Numbered from the stretch's first letter, positions 25,054 through 33,120 are shown. The stretch is 39,011 bases of DNA from Verrucomicrobiota bacterium (GCA_016199985.1 JACQFQ010000078.1:1-39011); one strand, 5' to 3'. Made by a program: numbers and translations. Notes: generated by a model not told the origin, from the sequence alone.

Positions 25054-25170
25054 CTAAGGCGTGAGTTTCAACCGCCAGGAGTTGATGTGAAACGGTTCGA
25101 CGGCGTACCAGATACTCATTTCCAGCGCGACAGACTTGATGTCCGTTTCCGATGGTTCAATCCAGTGCAT
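25054..25170 (-). pseudogene. Possible second, degenerate HsdM-type N-terminal fragment
   Basis: A minus frame from an ATG at 25168-25170 reads MHWIEPSETDIKSVALEMSI then WYAVEPFHINSWRLKLTP and TAG. It aligns by eye with the opening of another HsdM class (PSEKDxxxxALEKRLWDAADQFRANSGLK). Shared positions are PSE-x-D, ALE, W-x-A, F and NS-x-LK. The match is scattered and could be chance. If real, it is a remnant of a different type I system from the hsdM piece that starts 17 bp further on. Confidence 0.35.
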
Positions 25171-25367
25171 GGCGTGAGGTGGACCGTAGGGGAAAGGTTT
25201 CCGTCCTGAAAAGAAAAACCCTCCGGCAAAACCGTGACAGATCAATCTTGTTCTGGCCGGGCGGCAGGATGAGCAGTGTGCCGCTGAAGGCGGCGGCAAT
25301 GGCCTCGGGCAGCAGTGCGGGATTGAGCCGCTCCAACGCCGCGCGCAAACCGGGTCGACAGACCCTA

Positions 25368-25392
25368 ACTTTTTGCATCCGATGCAAAAAGT
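25368..25392 (-). terminator. 12-bp hairpin directly after tRNA-Ser
   Basis: Arms at 25368-25379 and 25381-25392 are exact reverse complements (ACTTTTTGCATC and its partner), separated by one base. On the minus strand the hairpin begins at the last base of the encoded CCA end of the tRNA. It carries T5 and A5 runs within the stem. It probably acts as the transcript end or a processing signal for the tRNA. Confidence 0.6.
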
Positions 25393-25481
25393 GGCGGAAG
25401 GGGTGGGATTTGAACCCACGGTACGGTTACCCGTACGCCTGATTTCGAGTCAGGTGCCTTCAACCACTCAGCCACCCTTCC
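25392..25481 (-). tRNA. tRNA-Ser (anticodon CGA)
   Basis: The minus strand folds as a class II tRNA. The acceptor stem GGAAGGG (25481-25475) pairs with CCCTTCC (25402-25396), with discriminator G and an encoded CCA (25394-25392). The anticodon loop is CTCGAAA with anticodon CGA, reading UCG. A long variable arm (GCGTACGGGTAACCGTACC) fits serine tRNA, and the T-loop GGTTCAAATCC is canonical. Length is 90 nt with CCA. It sits at the edge of the restriction-modification remnant region, a typical place for island integration. Confidence 0.95.
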
Positions 25482-25629
25482 CGCCAGATCGTTGAGGATG
25501 GTCAATCCCCGCCGCGAATTGTTCGCAAGAATCAGAATCGCCCGCAAGCGGATTCGCCCCGACAGCGGGTTCGCGGGCTCGCTTCGCTCCACGCGTGACA
25601 GCGAGGACCCTCGTGGGCAGCCTCGACGC

Positions 25630-26928
25630 ATGCAGACCTCACCCGACACCTTCCGCGAAAGGGCGCTCTCCGTCTTCCCCGCCGGTTCCAACGGCGAGTA
25701 TGGCATCCCCGCGGACCTGATCCCCGTGATCCGAAGCGGGAAGGGCTGCCGCGTCGCGGACGCCGATGGACGAGAGTTCCTCGACATGACCATGGCCTGG
25801 GGCGCCGCTCTCGTGGGACATGCCCACCCGAAGGTGATCGAAGCCGTCATGAAACAGGCCGCTCTCGGAGCCAACTTCGCGGCCGTCAACTGCCGCGCGG
25901 TGGAACTCGCGGAACGACTCCGATCCATCAACCCCGCGCTCGAGCGGGTCCGCTTCGTCGCGTCAGGAACCGAGGCCACAATGCTTTGCCTGCGCGTGGC
26001 GATCGCCGCCACCGGACGACGCAGGATTCTGCGCTTCGAAGGCGCCTACCACGGACAACACCCCATCGGCGTCGCCGGCATGATTCACGGAAAACATGTG
26101 ACGCTCCCTGGATGCGACTCCTCAGGAGCGGGAGCGCCTTGGGTCGAGAGCGACGTTCTCGTGGCGCCCTTCAATGACGCCGCCGGGACAGAAGCGATTC
26201 TCCGGGCCCATGCGACCGAGATCGCGGCGGTCATCGTGGAGCCGCTCCATCGGTGCCTGCCGCCCGCGCCGGGATTCCTCCAGAGCTTGCGATCGCTGAC
26301 TCGCGAGCTGGGTGTCGCGCTCATCTTCGATGAAGTCGTCACCGGATTTCGCCTCGCGCTCGGCGGCGCGTGCGAGTTCTACGGGGTGACGCCCGATCTC
26401 ATCGCATATGGAAAGGCGCTCGGCGGAGGATTTCCTATCGGCGCGTACGGCGGCCGCGCCGACCTGATGGAGGTCGTCGAGGAGTCCCGCCTACCTGGAC
26501 CTCGCTACGTATGGTCGGCGTCGACGAGCGGAGGCAACCCCGTCTCGTGCGCCGCGGCGATCGCTGCGCTCGAAATTTTCGCGGGCGAGGGCGTGTACCC
26601 CGCGCTTCGAGCGCGAGGCGAACTTTTGCGAACCGGAATGCGCGAGGTTCTGCGGGCGGCGGAGGAACCGGCCCAAGCGCTCGGCGAGGGACCCTTGGCG
26701 CAGGTCGCCTTCTCGGCGGCGCCCGTCACCAACAACCAACAATGGCTGGCCAGCGACCGCGCCAAGGGGCGAGACCTCATGCTTCAGTTGCTCCGCCAGG
26801 GCGTTTTCCTGAACCCCATGGGAACAAAGCTCTACCTCAGCCTGGCGCACGGGGAGGCGGAGATTGAAGCATTCTGCGATCAGCTGGCCCGCGCGCTGAC
26901 CGTCATCCAGCGCGCGGGAGCGCATTGA
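25630..26928 (+). CDS. Glutamate-1-semialdehyde 2,1-aminomutase-like class III aminotransferase
   Basis: A PLP-dependent fold-type I enzyme of 432 residues, close to HemL in length and layout. Visible features are the N-terminal substrate region (PAGSNGEYGIPADLIPVI), FVASGTEATMLCLRVA, FEGAYHGQHP, FDEVVTGF (D234) and the PLP lysine K262 in DLIAYGKALGGGFPIGAYGG. HemL converts glutamate-1-semialdehyde to 5-aminolevulinate. This group also includes related aminotransferases of unknown substrate, and the neighbours (SPFH proteins, sugar enzymes) do not point to haem synthesis, so the substrate is uncertain. The ATG at 25630 begins the conserved part; the open frame before it overlaps only the region next to the tRNA. 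Confidence 0.8.
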   Translation: MQTSPDTFRERALSVFPAGSNGEYGIPADLIPVIRSGKGCRVADADGREFLDMTMAWGAALVGHAHPKVIEAVMKQAALGANFAAVNCRAVELAERLRSINPALERVRFVASGTEATMLCLRVAIAATGRRRILRFEGAYHGQHPIGVAGMIHGKHVTLPGCDSSGAGAPWVESDVLVAPFNDAAGTEAILRAHATEIAAVIVEPLHRCLPPAPGFLQSLRSLTRELGVALIFDEVVTGFRLALGGACEFYGVTPDLIAYGKALGGGFPIGAYGGRADLMEVVEESRLPGPRYVWSASTSGGNPVSCAAAIAALEIFAGEGVYPALRARGELLRTGMREVLRAAEEPAQALGEGPLAQVAFSAAPVTNNQQWLASDRAKGRDLMLQLLRQGVFLNPMGTKLYLSLAHGEAEIEAFCDQLARALTVIQRAGAH

Positions 26929-27131
26929 TCGTGTGAACAAAACCGCAACACATGGCTTGTCTTCGGGGGCAAAGCCATGCACAACCTCCGTCCGGATGTC
27001 GTCGATGGAAAGATCATTCTCCGTCATGCGCCAAGCCACGCTGGCGATCGCTCATTCATGACCATGCTGCCATCGATCCCGGCGCAGCCGTCCGCGACGC
27101 GCCTGTCACAACCTCGAAAATTCCCCGCACC

Positions 27132-28073
27132 ATGACCCCCATCATTCTTGGATTCTTCGTCGGCGTCGGCCTTGCCGCGCTCCTCACCCTGCTCTACGGC
27201 GTCTACTCCATCGGACCCACCGAGAGGGGCGTCATGACGACATTCGGTCGCGCCGAACGCATGGACGGCAGCACCAGCGACGATCCCCAGCTCGGCTCGC
27301 TCCTGACCGACGAGGAGAAGCGTCGATACAAATATCCGAACGTTCGGGTGATCCAACCCGGCGGGCCTTACTTTAAGTGGCCCTGGCAGCGACTCTACAA
27401 AGTCGACATGACCATCCAGGCGGTGGACATCACATGGGATCCCGACATCAAGCAGGACTACATCGAAGCCGTCACGAAGGACAACCTCACCGTGCAGATC
27501 TCGGGGCAGATCCGGTGGAAGCCCTGCGAGCGGAATCTTTACGCGTATCTGTTCGGGGTGGGCCGGCCGGCGGCGCATGTCGTCGGATACTTCATCTCGA
27601 CCCTTCGGGACCGGATCGCCACGTTCCACGGGGAGCGGGCGGAGGGCTCCGTGGAGGGAGTTTCCATCAACGATCTCCGGCGCAATCTGTCGCTGATCAA
27701 CCGCCACATGGAAGACGCCTGCCGCAAGACCGCCGCGCGATACGGGATTGAGTTCGACGCCGCGCTGATCACCAACATTGATCCACCCAGCGATGTCGAC
27801 GAGGCGCTCGCCTCGATCAACACCACTCAAAACCAGGTGGCCGCCGCGGTCAGCCAATCGCGCGCGGACGCGGAGCAGAAGCTCAAGATGGCCGAGCAGG
27901 CGGTGCAGATCGCGCAGAACCGGGCCGAAGCCGAGGCCGCGCCCCTGCTCGAGCTCTCCAAAACGCTCAGCGCGATGCATGGCCACGGCGGGCGGGCCGC
28001 CCTCGACATCTACCTCCGCAACGCCAGCCTGCCGCTGCGTGAGCGCTCCGCGGAAACGATCCTCAAAGTTTAG
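27132..28073 (+). CDS. SPFH/band 7 (stomatin-prohibitin-flotillin) membrane protein, first of a pair
   Basis: A 313-residue protein with one N-terminal membrane helix (IILGFFVGVGLAALLTLLYG) followed by a band 7 domain (GPTERGVMTTFGRAERMDGS, NVRVIQPGGPYFKWPWQRLY, VTKDNLTVQISGQIRWKP). A helical, coiled-coil tail comes next (SQSRADAEQKLKMAEQAVQI, AQNRAEAEAAPLLELSKTL). SPFH proteins build membrane-attached rings or lipid-domain scaffolds and often work with proteases or NfeD partners; none is next to this gene. The ATG at 27132 was chosen because it places the helix at the N-terminus; the frame is open for 60 more codons upstream with no membrane features. The second SPFH gene follows 48 bp later. 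Confidence 0.85.
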   Translation: MTPIILGFFVGVGLAALLTLLYGVYSIGPTERGVMTTFGRAERMDGSTSDDPQLGSLLTDEEKRRYKYPNVRVIQPGGPYFKWPWQRLYKVDMTIQAVDITWDPDIKQDYIEAVTKDNLTVQISGQIRWKPCERNLYAYLFGVGRPAAHVVGYFISTLRDRIATFHGERAEGSVEGVSINDLRRNLSLINRHMEDACRKTAARYGIEFDAALITNIDPPSDVDEALASINTTQNQVAAAVSQSRADAEQKLKMAEQAVQIAQNRAEAEAAPLLELSKTLSAMHGHGGRAALDIYLRNASLPLRERSAETILKV

Positions 28074-28121
28074 CCGCCTTGCCCCGCGTCCTCCGACCGC
28101 AACCCCTTTCTTCCAATCCAT

Positions 28122-28994
28122 ATGACCCTCGCAATCTCCATTTTCTTCGGCTTCATCGCCGTGTTCGTGTTCACCGGGATTCTCACCGCCATCGGCCGCA
28201 CGCTCCAGCTCTGGCGCGTGCTGCCTGAACGAACAGTTCTGGTCTATACCTTCTTCGGCAAGGTGGTGGGCCACGTGGAGGAGCCCGGGCTCTTCTTCCC
28301 GATCGTCGATTTCGGTCCACGCGCTCTTTTGTTCCCCTTTTTCGGAAGGGCCTACGCCGTGAGCACGCAGCTGCATCAGTCCTATCTGCGCAACCAACTC
28401 GTGAACTCGGAGGAAGGCGCGCCGATGGGCGTCGGCGTCTGGTTCGAAATGTTCGTGAACGATCCCGCGGCCTATCTGTTTCGCAATTCCGATCCCATGG
28501 GTTCGCTGAAGGCGAATGTGGCGACCGCCGTGGTGAAACAGCTCTCCAACCTCAAGCTGGACGTGCTGCTGGAGGATCGCGACGCGCTCTCCCGAAAGGT
28601 GCGCGAGGAAGTGTCGCCCACCTCGTCACAGTGGGGATTCGCGCTCGGATCCACCTATATCCGAAAGGTCGCCTTCCGCGACCGGGGCATGATCGCCGAG
28701 ATCCAGCGCAAGGTCGTGAACCGGCTGCGGCAGGTGACGGCCGCGATGAAGCAGGCCGGCGACAACACCGTGGCGATCATCCACTCGGAGGCCGACAAGC
28801 AAGCCTCCCAGCGCCTCGGACAGGCGCAGGCGGTGCGGCCTGAAGTCGTCGGACGCGCTTTGGCGGAGATCCAGCAGCAACCCGAGGTCGCGCAGGCCCT
28901 CTTCCGCTTGCTGGAGATCACCTCCACGCTGAAGAGCCCTGGAAAAATCGTGCTGGCGGAGCCCGGCGCCGCGAACCTGCTCCTGAACGGCTGA
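28122..28994 (+). CDS. SPFH/band 7 membrane protein, second of a pair
   Basis: A 290-residue protein with an N-terminal membrane helix (ISIFFGFIAVFVFTGILTAI) and a band 7-like domain (PERTVLVYTFFGKVVGHVEE, VGVWFEMFVNDPAAYLFRNS, LKANVATAVVKQLSNLKLDV, SQWGFALGSTYIRKVAFRD). A helical tail with heptad character follows (AIIHSEADKQASQRLGQAQA). It is clearly related in fold to the preceding gene but diverged in sequence, so the two probably form a hetero-oligomer, as HflK/HflC do. That pairing is inferred from adjacency. It is not a typical HflC or NfeD-partner SPFH protein. Confidence 0.8.
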   Translation: MTLAISIFFGFIAVFVFTGILTAIGRTLQLWRVLPERTVLVYTFFGKVVGHVEEPGLFFPIVDFGPRALLFPFFGRAYAVSTQLHQSYLRNQLVNSEEGAPMGVGVWFEMFVNDPAAYLFRNSDPMGSLKANVATAVVKQLSNLKLDVLLEDRDALSRKVREEVSPTSSQWGFALGSTYIRKVAFRDRGMIAEIQRKVVNRLRQVTAAMKQAGDNTVAIIHSEADKQASQRLGQAQAVRPEVVGRALAEIQQQPEVAQALFRLLEITSTLKSPGKIVLAEPGAANLLLNG

Positions 28995-29051
28995 GCGCCA
29001 CGCGGGACGATTTTTGTTCACCGAGTCGCCGGCTCCTGGGTAGCGTTCCGC

Positions 29052-29441
29052 ATGCTCATCAACGGCATCATCAATCCGCGCCTTCTCGATCTTGTCAGCC
29101 GCGTCCGGCACACCAACGCGCTCGTCATCGCCGACGCCGCGTTTCCCTTCTGGCCCATGATCGAGACCGTCGACCTCTCGCTGATCAAAGGCATCCCCAC
29201 GGTGCTCGATGTCGTGGGCGCGCTGCTTCCGAATTGGAAGTGCGGCGAGATCTATATGGCGGACGAGTTCCGCGGTCGCAACAGCCGCGCGACTCAAAAC
29301 GCGTTCGCCAAGGCCTGTGGCGCCGTCGCCATCGCCTTCGAGCCGCACCTCGATTTCAAGAAACGGGTCCCGGGCGCCATCGGGCTCATCCGGACCGGCG
29401 ACACGACCGCCTACGGCAACATGATCCTCGTCTCGGTCTAG
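29052..29441 (+). CDS. RbsD/FucU family sugar mutarotase
   Basis: A 129-residue protein of the D-ribose pyranase/L-fucose mutarotase family, which interconverts anomers of sugars in the cytoplasm. The catalytic His20 and Asp28 are in VRHTNALVIADAAFP, at the same positions as in RbsD. Other family features are VDLSLIKGIPTVLDVV and the C-terminal TAYGNMILVSV, including the Tyr-Gly/Ala-Asn motif. The sugar cannot be named from sequence. It starts 57 bp after the second SPFH gene and 61 bp before a sugar isomerase-like gene, which may be its pathway partner. Confidence 0.85.
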   Translation: MLINGIINPRLLDLVSRVRHTNALVIADAAFPFWPMIETVDLSLIKGIPTVLDVVGALLPNWKCGEIYMADEFRGRNSRATQNAFAKACGAVAIAFEPHLDFKKRVPGAIGLIRTGDTTAYGNMILVSV

Positions 29442-29502
29442 GCCGCGTCCTTCCTCCCCGCCGAGGCTCCGAGCGGAACAACGACATCACACGCAACCCC
29501 TC

Positions 29503-30330
29503 ATGAGCGCGTTTCGATCAGCGGTCACGGTCTCGCTCGTTCCCCAAGCCCAGGGCGGACCCTTCATCTTCTGGGACGGGCTCGAAGCCGCCTGCGCTGC
29601 GGCCCAGGAGCTCGGATTCGACGCCATTGAGGTGTTCCCGCCGTCCGCGGAGGAGCTGAACGCGCACCAGCTCAGAGGGCTGTTGGAAAAACACGGACTA
29701 AAACTAGCCGCGGTGGGCACGGGCGCGGGCTGGGTCGTTCAGAAGCTGCGGCTGACGGACCCCGACGGGACGGTTCGGGCTCGGGCGAAGAATTTTATCA
29801 TGGCGATCGTGGATCTCGCCGGAAAGCTGGGAGCGCCGGCGATCATTGGATCCATGCAAGGACGGGTCGAAGCCGGCATCGAGCGCTCCGAAGCGCTGCG
29901 CTGGATGGCCGAGGCCCTGGAGCAACTCGCTCCGCGAGCCCATGCCTATGACGTTCCCCTGCTCCTCGAACCCCTGAATCGCTACGAGACAAACCTGTTC
30001 AACACCGTCGACGACACCCTGCGGTTCCTATCCACGCTGCGCACGAACAACGTGAAACTGCTCTGCGATTGCTTTCACATGAACGTGGAAGAGGCGTCCA
30101 TTGCCGATGCCCTCAAGCGAGCGGGAGGCCGGGTGGGGCATGTGCATTGGGCGGACAGCAATCGTCGCGCCGCGGGCATGGGGCACACCGACTTCGACGG
30201 GATTGCGCGGGCGCTGCGGGAGATTGGCTATTCCGGATATCTCTCCGTCGAAGCTCTGCCGTTCCCGGACTCCATCACCGCGGCGCGCGCGACGGTGGAA
30301 TCCGTCCGGCGGTTGAACGCCGGAGCCTAG
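29503..30330 (+). CDS. Sugar phosphate isomerase/epimerase-like TIM barrel protein
   Basis: A 275-residue xylose-isomerase-like TIM barrel (AP endonuclease family 2 fold). The start is AVTVSLVPQAQGGPFIFWDG and AAAQELGFDAIEVFPPSAEE. Likely metal ligands are the Glu in PLLLEPLNRYETNLFN, the Asp and His in KLLCDCFHMNVEEAS, the region GRVGHVHWADSNRRAAGMGH, and the final Glu in GYLSVEALPFPD. This pattern matches hydroxypyruvate isomerase and tagatose/psicose 3-epimerase relatives. The substrate is unknown; adjacency to an RbsD/FucU mutarotase supports sugar metabolism. It is the last gene of the plus-strand group. Confidence 0.82.
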   Translation: MSAFRSAVTVSLVPQAQGGPFIFWDGLEAACAAAQELGFDAIEVFPPSAEELNAHQLRGLLEKHGLKLAAVGTGAGWVVQKLRLTDPDGTVRARAKNFIMAIVDLAGKLGAPAIIGSMQGRVEAGIERSEALRWMAEALEQLAPRAHAYDVPLLLEPLNRYETNLFNTVDDTLRFLSTLRTNNVKLLCDCFHMNVEEASIADALKRAGGRVGHVHWADSNRRAAGMGHTDFDGIARALREIGYSGYLSVEALPFPDSITAARATVESVRRLNAGA

Positions 30331-30357
30331 GAATCGCCCGCATTTCGTGAACCGTCT

Positions 30358-30387
30358 TCGAATGCGGTTGTCATCAACCGTATTCGA
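30358..30387. terminator. Hairpin between convergent genes (bidirectional terminator)
   Basis: Arms 30358-30370 and 30375-30387 pair over 13 bp with one G-U position (one A-C on the other strand) and a TCAT loop. It sits 27 bp after the isomerase stop and 11 bp from the stop of the convergent oxidoreductase gene. There is no U-tract on either side, so its strength is uncertain. Confidence 0.55.
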
Positions 30388-30398
30388 CAGACCGCTCG

Positions 30399-31850
30399 CT
30401 AAACACGCGTCGGCACCACGTAGGGCTTGCGATAGGGACGCGTCAGCAAGTTGTTCGCCGCGGAGTTGCCGGTGAACCGCTCCGTCTTGGGGTTCATCTT
30501 CAGCATCGGTCCGACGCCCAATCGATCCTTGGCGATAAACACCCCGTTGGCCGCGAGATGCTCCGTCATGCGACCGTAGGTCTCGACCAGGTCCTTGTCC
30601 GACGCGATGGACTCGCTGATCTCCTCGGGGCTCGCGTGTTTGCCCAGTCGATAGGAGATGTTTCCTGTGTGGCAGAGGGCGCTGGAGAGGTGGCCCTCGA
30701 GGATGTCGGCGTTGAGATCGCTCGTCTTTCTGGATCGCACGGCCTTGAGGAAATTCCCGTAATGGTCCTCCGCGCCCGACCACTTCTTCACCTCCTTGCC
30801 CTCGGTGTCGATGGCGGTGGCGCTGCTGTAGTTCGGCACCAGCACGGTTCCGCCTTCGCAGTGAATCAACACCGCGACGCTGCCGCCGCGGAATCTGTCC
30901 ATGTTCCCGTTCCAGTCCTTGTCCGTCTGATACTGCTTCCCCTTCGGCAATCCGCGGACCTCGAAGATCAGGGGAGCTTTGGCGTATCCGTGCCACACGA
31001 TCTGGGTGTTGGGCGTGTTGCCGTCGTCGATGTAGCCGAGGCGTCCGCCAACGCTCATCACCCTGGGAGACAGCTCGGATTCGCCCAGGAACCATCGGGC
31101 GATGTCCATTTGGTGAATGCCCTGGTTGCCCAAGTCGCCATTGCCGGTGTTGAAATCCCAGTGCCAATCGTAATGAAGTTTCTGGCGCATCAGAGGCAGC
31201 TTGAGGGCGGGGCCGCACCACAGGTCGTAATCGACGCCGGGAGGGATGGGCTGCGGGCCATCCACTTTGCCAATGCTGCGACGCGGCTTGTAGCAAAGGC
31301 CGCGCGCGACGAGAATCTTCCCGAAGTGCCCCTGCTGCACCCAGGCTACCGCCTCGCGGATCGCCTCGCTGGAGCGGCTCTGGGTTCCGGTCTGAACAAT
31401 CTTCTTGTGCTTGCGCGCCGCCTCGACGACCTGCCGGCCCTCCCAGACGTTGTGAGAAACCGGCTTTTCCAGGTAGACATCCTTGCCCGCTTGGATGGCC
31501 CAGATCGCCGCGAGCGAGTGCCAATGATTGGGAGTCGCGACCGTCACGACATCCACGTTCTTGCTGTCGAGCAGGCGGCGAAGATCCTTGTGCGTCTCCG
31601 CGCCGGGGCGTTTCTCGGCTTCCGCGCGCATGACCGCTTCATCGACGTCGCAGAGCGCGGTGATCCGAACGCCAGGCAGCTTGGACAATCCGCCCAGATG
31701 GTCCTTCCCGCGGCCTCCGAATCCGATCACGCCCACGCGCACGTCCTCGTTAGCGCTGGCGACCTGGGACCAACTCCGGGCGCTCCACGCCACGGCGGCG
31801 CCAGTGAGAGCGGAGCGTTTCAAAAAGGAACGACGATTGAGGGATTTCAT
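30399..31850 (-). CDS. Tat-exported Gfo/Idh/MocA family oxidoreductase
   Basis: A 483-residue NAD(P)-dependent oxidoreductase with a twin-arginine signal (LNRRSFLKRSALTGAAVAWS). The Rossmann domain begins VRVGVIGFGGRGKDHLGGL and contains TVATPNHWHSLAA and the family motif YLEKPVSHNVWEGRQVVE. The C-terminal domain contains LHYDWHWDFNTGNGDLGNQG and IHQMDIARWFLGESELSPRV, as in the many paralogues found in Verrucomicrobiota and Planctomycetes. These act on sugars or inositols, in this case probably outside the cytoplasmic membrane with a bound cofactor. The substrate is not predictable. A PmoA-like gene lies 79 bp upstream on the same strand, so the two are probably co-transcribed. Confidence 0.88.
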   Translation of the reverse strand: MKSLNRRSFLKRSALTGAAVAWSARSWSQVASANEDVRVGVIGFGGRGKDHLGGLSKLPGVRITALCDVDEAVMRAEAEKRPGAETHKDLRRLLDSKNVDVVTVATPNHWHSLAAIWAIQAGKDVYLEKPVSHNVWEGRQVVEAARKHKKIVQTGTQSRSSEAIREAVAWVQQGHFGKILVARGLCYKPRRSIGKVDGPQPIPPGVDYDLWCGPALKLPLMRQKLHYDWHWDFNTGNGDLGNQGIHQMDIARWFLGESELSPRVMSVGGRLGYIDDGNTPNTQIVWHGYAKAPLIFEVRGLPKGKQYQTDKDWNGNMDRFRGGSVAVLIHCEGGTVLVPNYSSATAIDTEGKEVKKWSGAEDHYGNFLKAVRSRKTSDLNADILEGHLSSALCHTGNISYRLGKHASPEEISESIASDKDLVETYGRMTEHLAANGVFIAKDRLGVGPMLKMNPKTERFTGNSAANNLLTRPYRKPYVVPTRV

Positions 31851-31929
31851 AGAATCAATTCAGTTGAGCGGGAGGCGAGTGATGAAGAACAGGACGCAAC
31901 ACGATGCGGGAGGATTCGAAAGTTTTGTC

Positions 31930-32919
31930 TCAAAACTGAACGGGCGCCTCGGTTCCATACTCCTTGTAACGCTCAGCGACCTTCGCCGCTTCGGTGTCGC
32001 CCTCGTGAATGTAAAACCGGTATCGAAAGGTGAGGCTCCGGCCCGCGGGAATCACAAGGTTGCCGGCCCCCTTTGGCTTCTTCTCAAAATCATGGACGCC
32101 GAAAGGATTGGCGGCGAACAGGCCGTAGTCGCGCACATGCCAGTGGGTCGGGTGACGCGGATTGTGGGGATGATCGAAGATGGCGACGCCCACCCGCTTT
32201 CCGTCGATCAATCCATGGTAGTCGCACCACGCCGCGCGCTTGCCCCAGGTCTCCGCGTCCCGGATCCCCGTGCTCTGCGCGATGGTTCCGACCGGCTTCC
32301 CCGCGTTCGCCTTGTTAGGCTTCAAGCGCAGCGACTCATTGAGACGCACCGCCATTGTGCCCTCCTTGGTGTCGCCGAGCACAAGATCCTTGTTGGCGGC
32401 GAACAGCGTGATCTCAAAATCGAAAAGACGCTCCGACGCGGGCCGGTTGAAAACCCGGAGCGTCGTGACATCGGAGCAGATCAATCCGCCCTCGTCGTTC
32501 ACCCAGTTGTTCGTGGACCGGATCCATCCCGCGTACTTGCCGGATTGGATCTCCAGGAACTTCACATGCTGGATCCGGCCGGCATGGGGCTCCTCGGACC
32601 AAAAGTCGACGCCGTTGACATCGCCGTGCGCGTACCAGAGCGAGCGGTGGTGCTTGTGGTCCTGCTCCTCATTGGGGCTCGACTGCATGGGAAAATCACG
32701 GTTCATCCGGACGCCGCCGGGACCCATGAGCGGGTAGCAGTAAAGGTGCGGCGCTCCCGTGTAGCAATACTCGGTGAAGAGCTCGCCATTGATCTCCACG
32801 CGCGCCTTCCCATCCAGGTCCTTGATCTGAACGCCATTGTCCGCTGCTCGGAGCGCGACGGTCGACGCGGCGATCACGACGCCCCAGGCGAGGGCCATCC
32901 GGAACCTGAGTGGATTCAT
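31930..32919 (-). CDS. Secreted PmoA-like protein (DUF6807)
   Basis: A 329-residue exported protein with a signal peptide (FRMALAWGVVIAASTVALRA). The rest matches the DUF6807/PmoA-like family by its motifs: YPLMGPGGVRMNRDFPM, DHKHHRSLWYAHGDVNGVDF, GRIQHVKFLEIQSG, AAWCDYHGLIDGKRVGVAIF, DHPHNPRHPTHWHVRDYGLF and AANPFGVHDF. The His-rich DHKHHRSLW and HPTHWHVRDYGL segments could bind metal or sugar. The function of the family is unknown; its members are usually found beside Gfo/Idh/MocA and PSD1 genes in these phyla, as here. The ATG at 32917-32919 was chosen because it starts directly at the signal peptide. Confidence 0.75.
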   Translation of the reverse strand: MNPLRFRMALAWGVVIAASTVALRAADNGVQIKDLDGKARVEINGELFTEYCYTGAPHLYCYPLMGPGGVRMNRDFPMQSSPNEEQDHKHHRSLWYAHGDVNGVDFWSEEPHAGRIQHVKFLEIQSGKYAGWIRSTNNWVNDEGGLICSDVTTLRVFNRPASERLFDFEITLFAANKDLVLGDTKEGTMAVRLNESLRLKPNKANAGKPVGTIAQSTGIRDAETWGKRAAWCDYHGLIDGKRVGVAIFDHPHNPRHPTHWHVRDYGLFAANPFGVHDFEKKPKGAGNLVIPAGRSLTFRYRFYIHEGDTEAAKVAERYKEYGTEAPVQF

Positions 32920-33120
32920 GCGCGCGAGCCTAGGAGAGAAGACGGCAAGGTCAATCCGGAAGAGTCGCGGAGCGGGAGCGCGCAAACGTCACCAGACGAA
33001 ACGCGCGGCGCGACCCCATCAACGCGAACCGGGAAAAGAGGCGGCGGCCGTCGCGTGGCTACTGCGGGCCAAGGGGAGGACGGCCGCGCTCCAAAACCCT
33101 TCGAGGTCTCCCACGCCTGC
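32920..33120. other. Intergenic region between PmoA-like and DUF1501 genes
   Basis: About 200 bp without a recognised gene or clear terminator. The PmoA-like and oxidoreductase genes may therefore be a separate transcription unit from the DUF1501/PSD1 pair, but no promoter was identified. Confidence 0.4.

Larger units (their letters stand above)
24371..25391. other. Gene graveyard: remnants of a type I restriction-modification locus
   Basis: About 1 kb with no intact gene. On the minus strand it contains short recognisable pieces of hsdM, a RhuM-like gene, hsdS and hsdR in operon order (listed separately), separated by abrupt junctions, a frame change and stop codons. The 350 bp nearest the tRNA hold further, more doubtful fragments. 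An open frame of about 200 codons on the plus strand over this stretch is antisense to these remnants and has no family features. Confidence 0.75.

Noticed and set aside
24583..25209. A 208-codon open frame on the plus strand in the graveyard region
   Set aside because: The minus strand of the same DNA encodes recognisable hsdM, RhuM-like and hsdS pieces; the plus frame has no family features.
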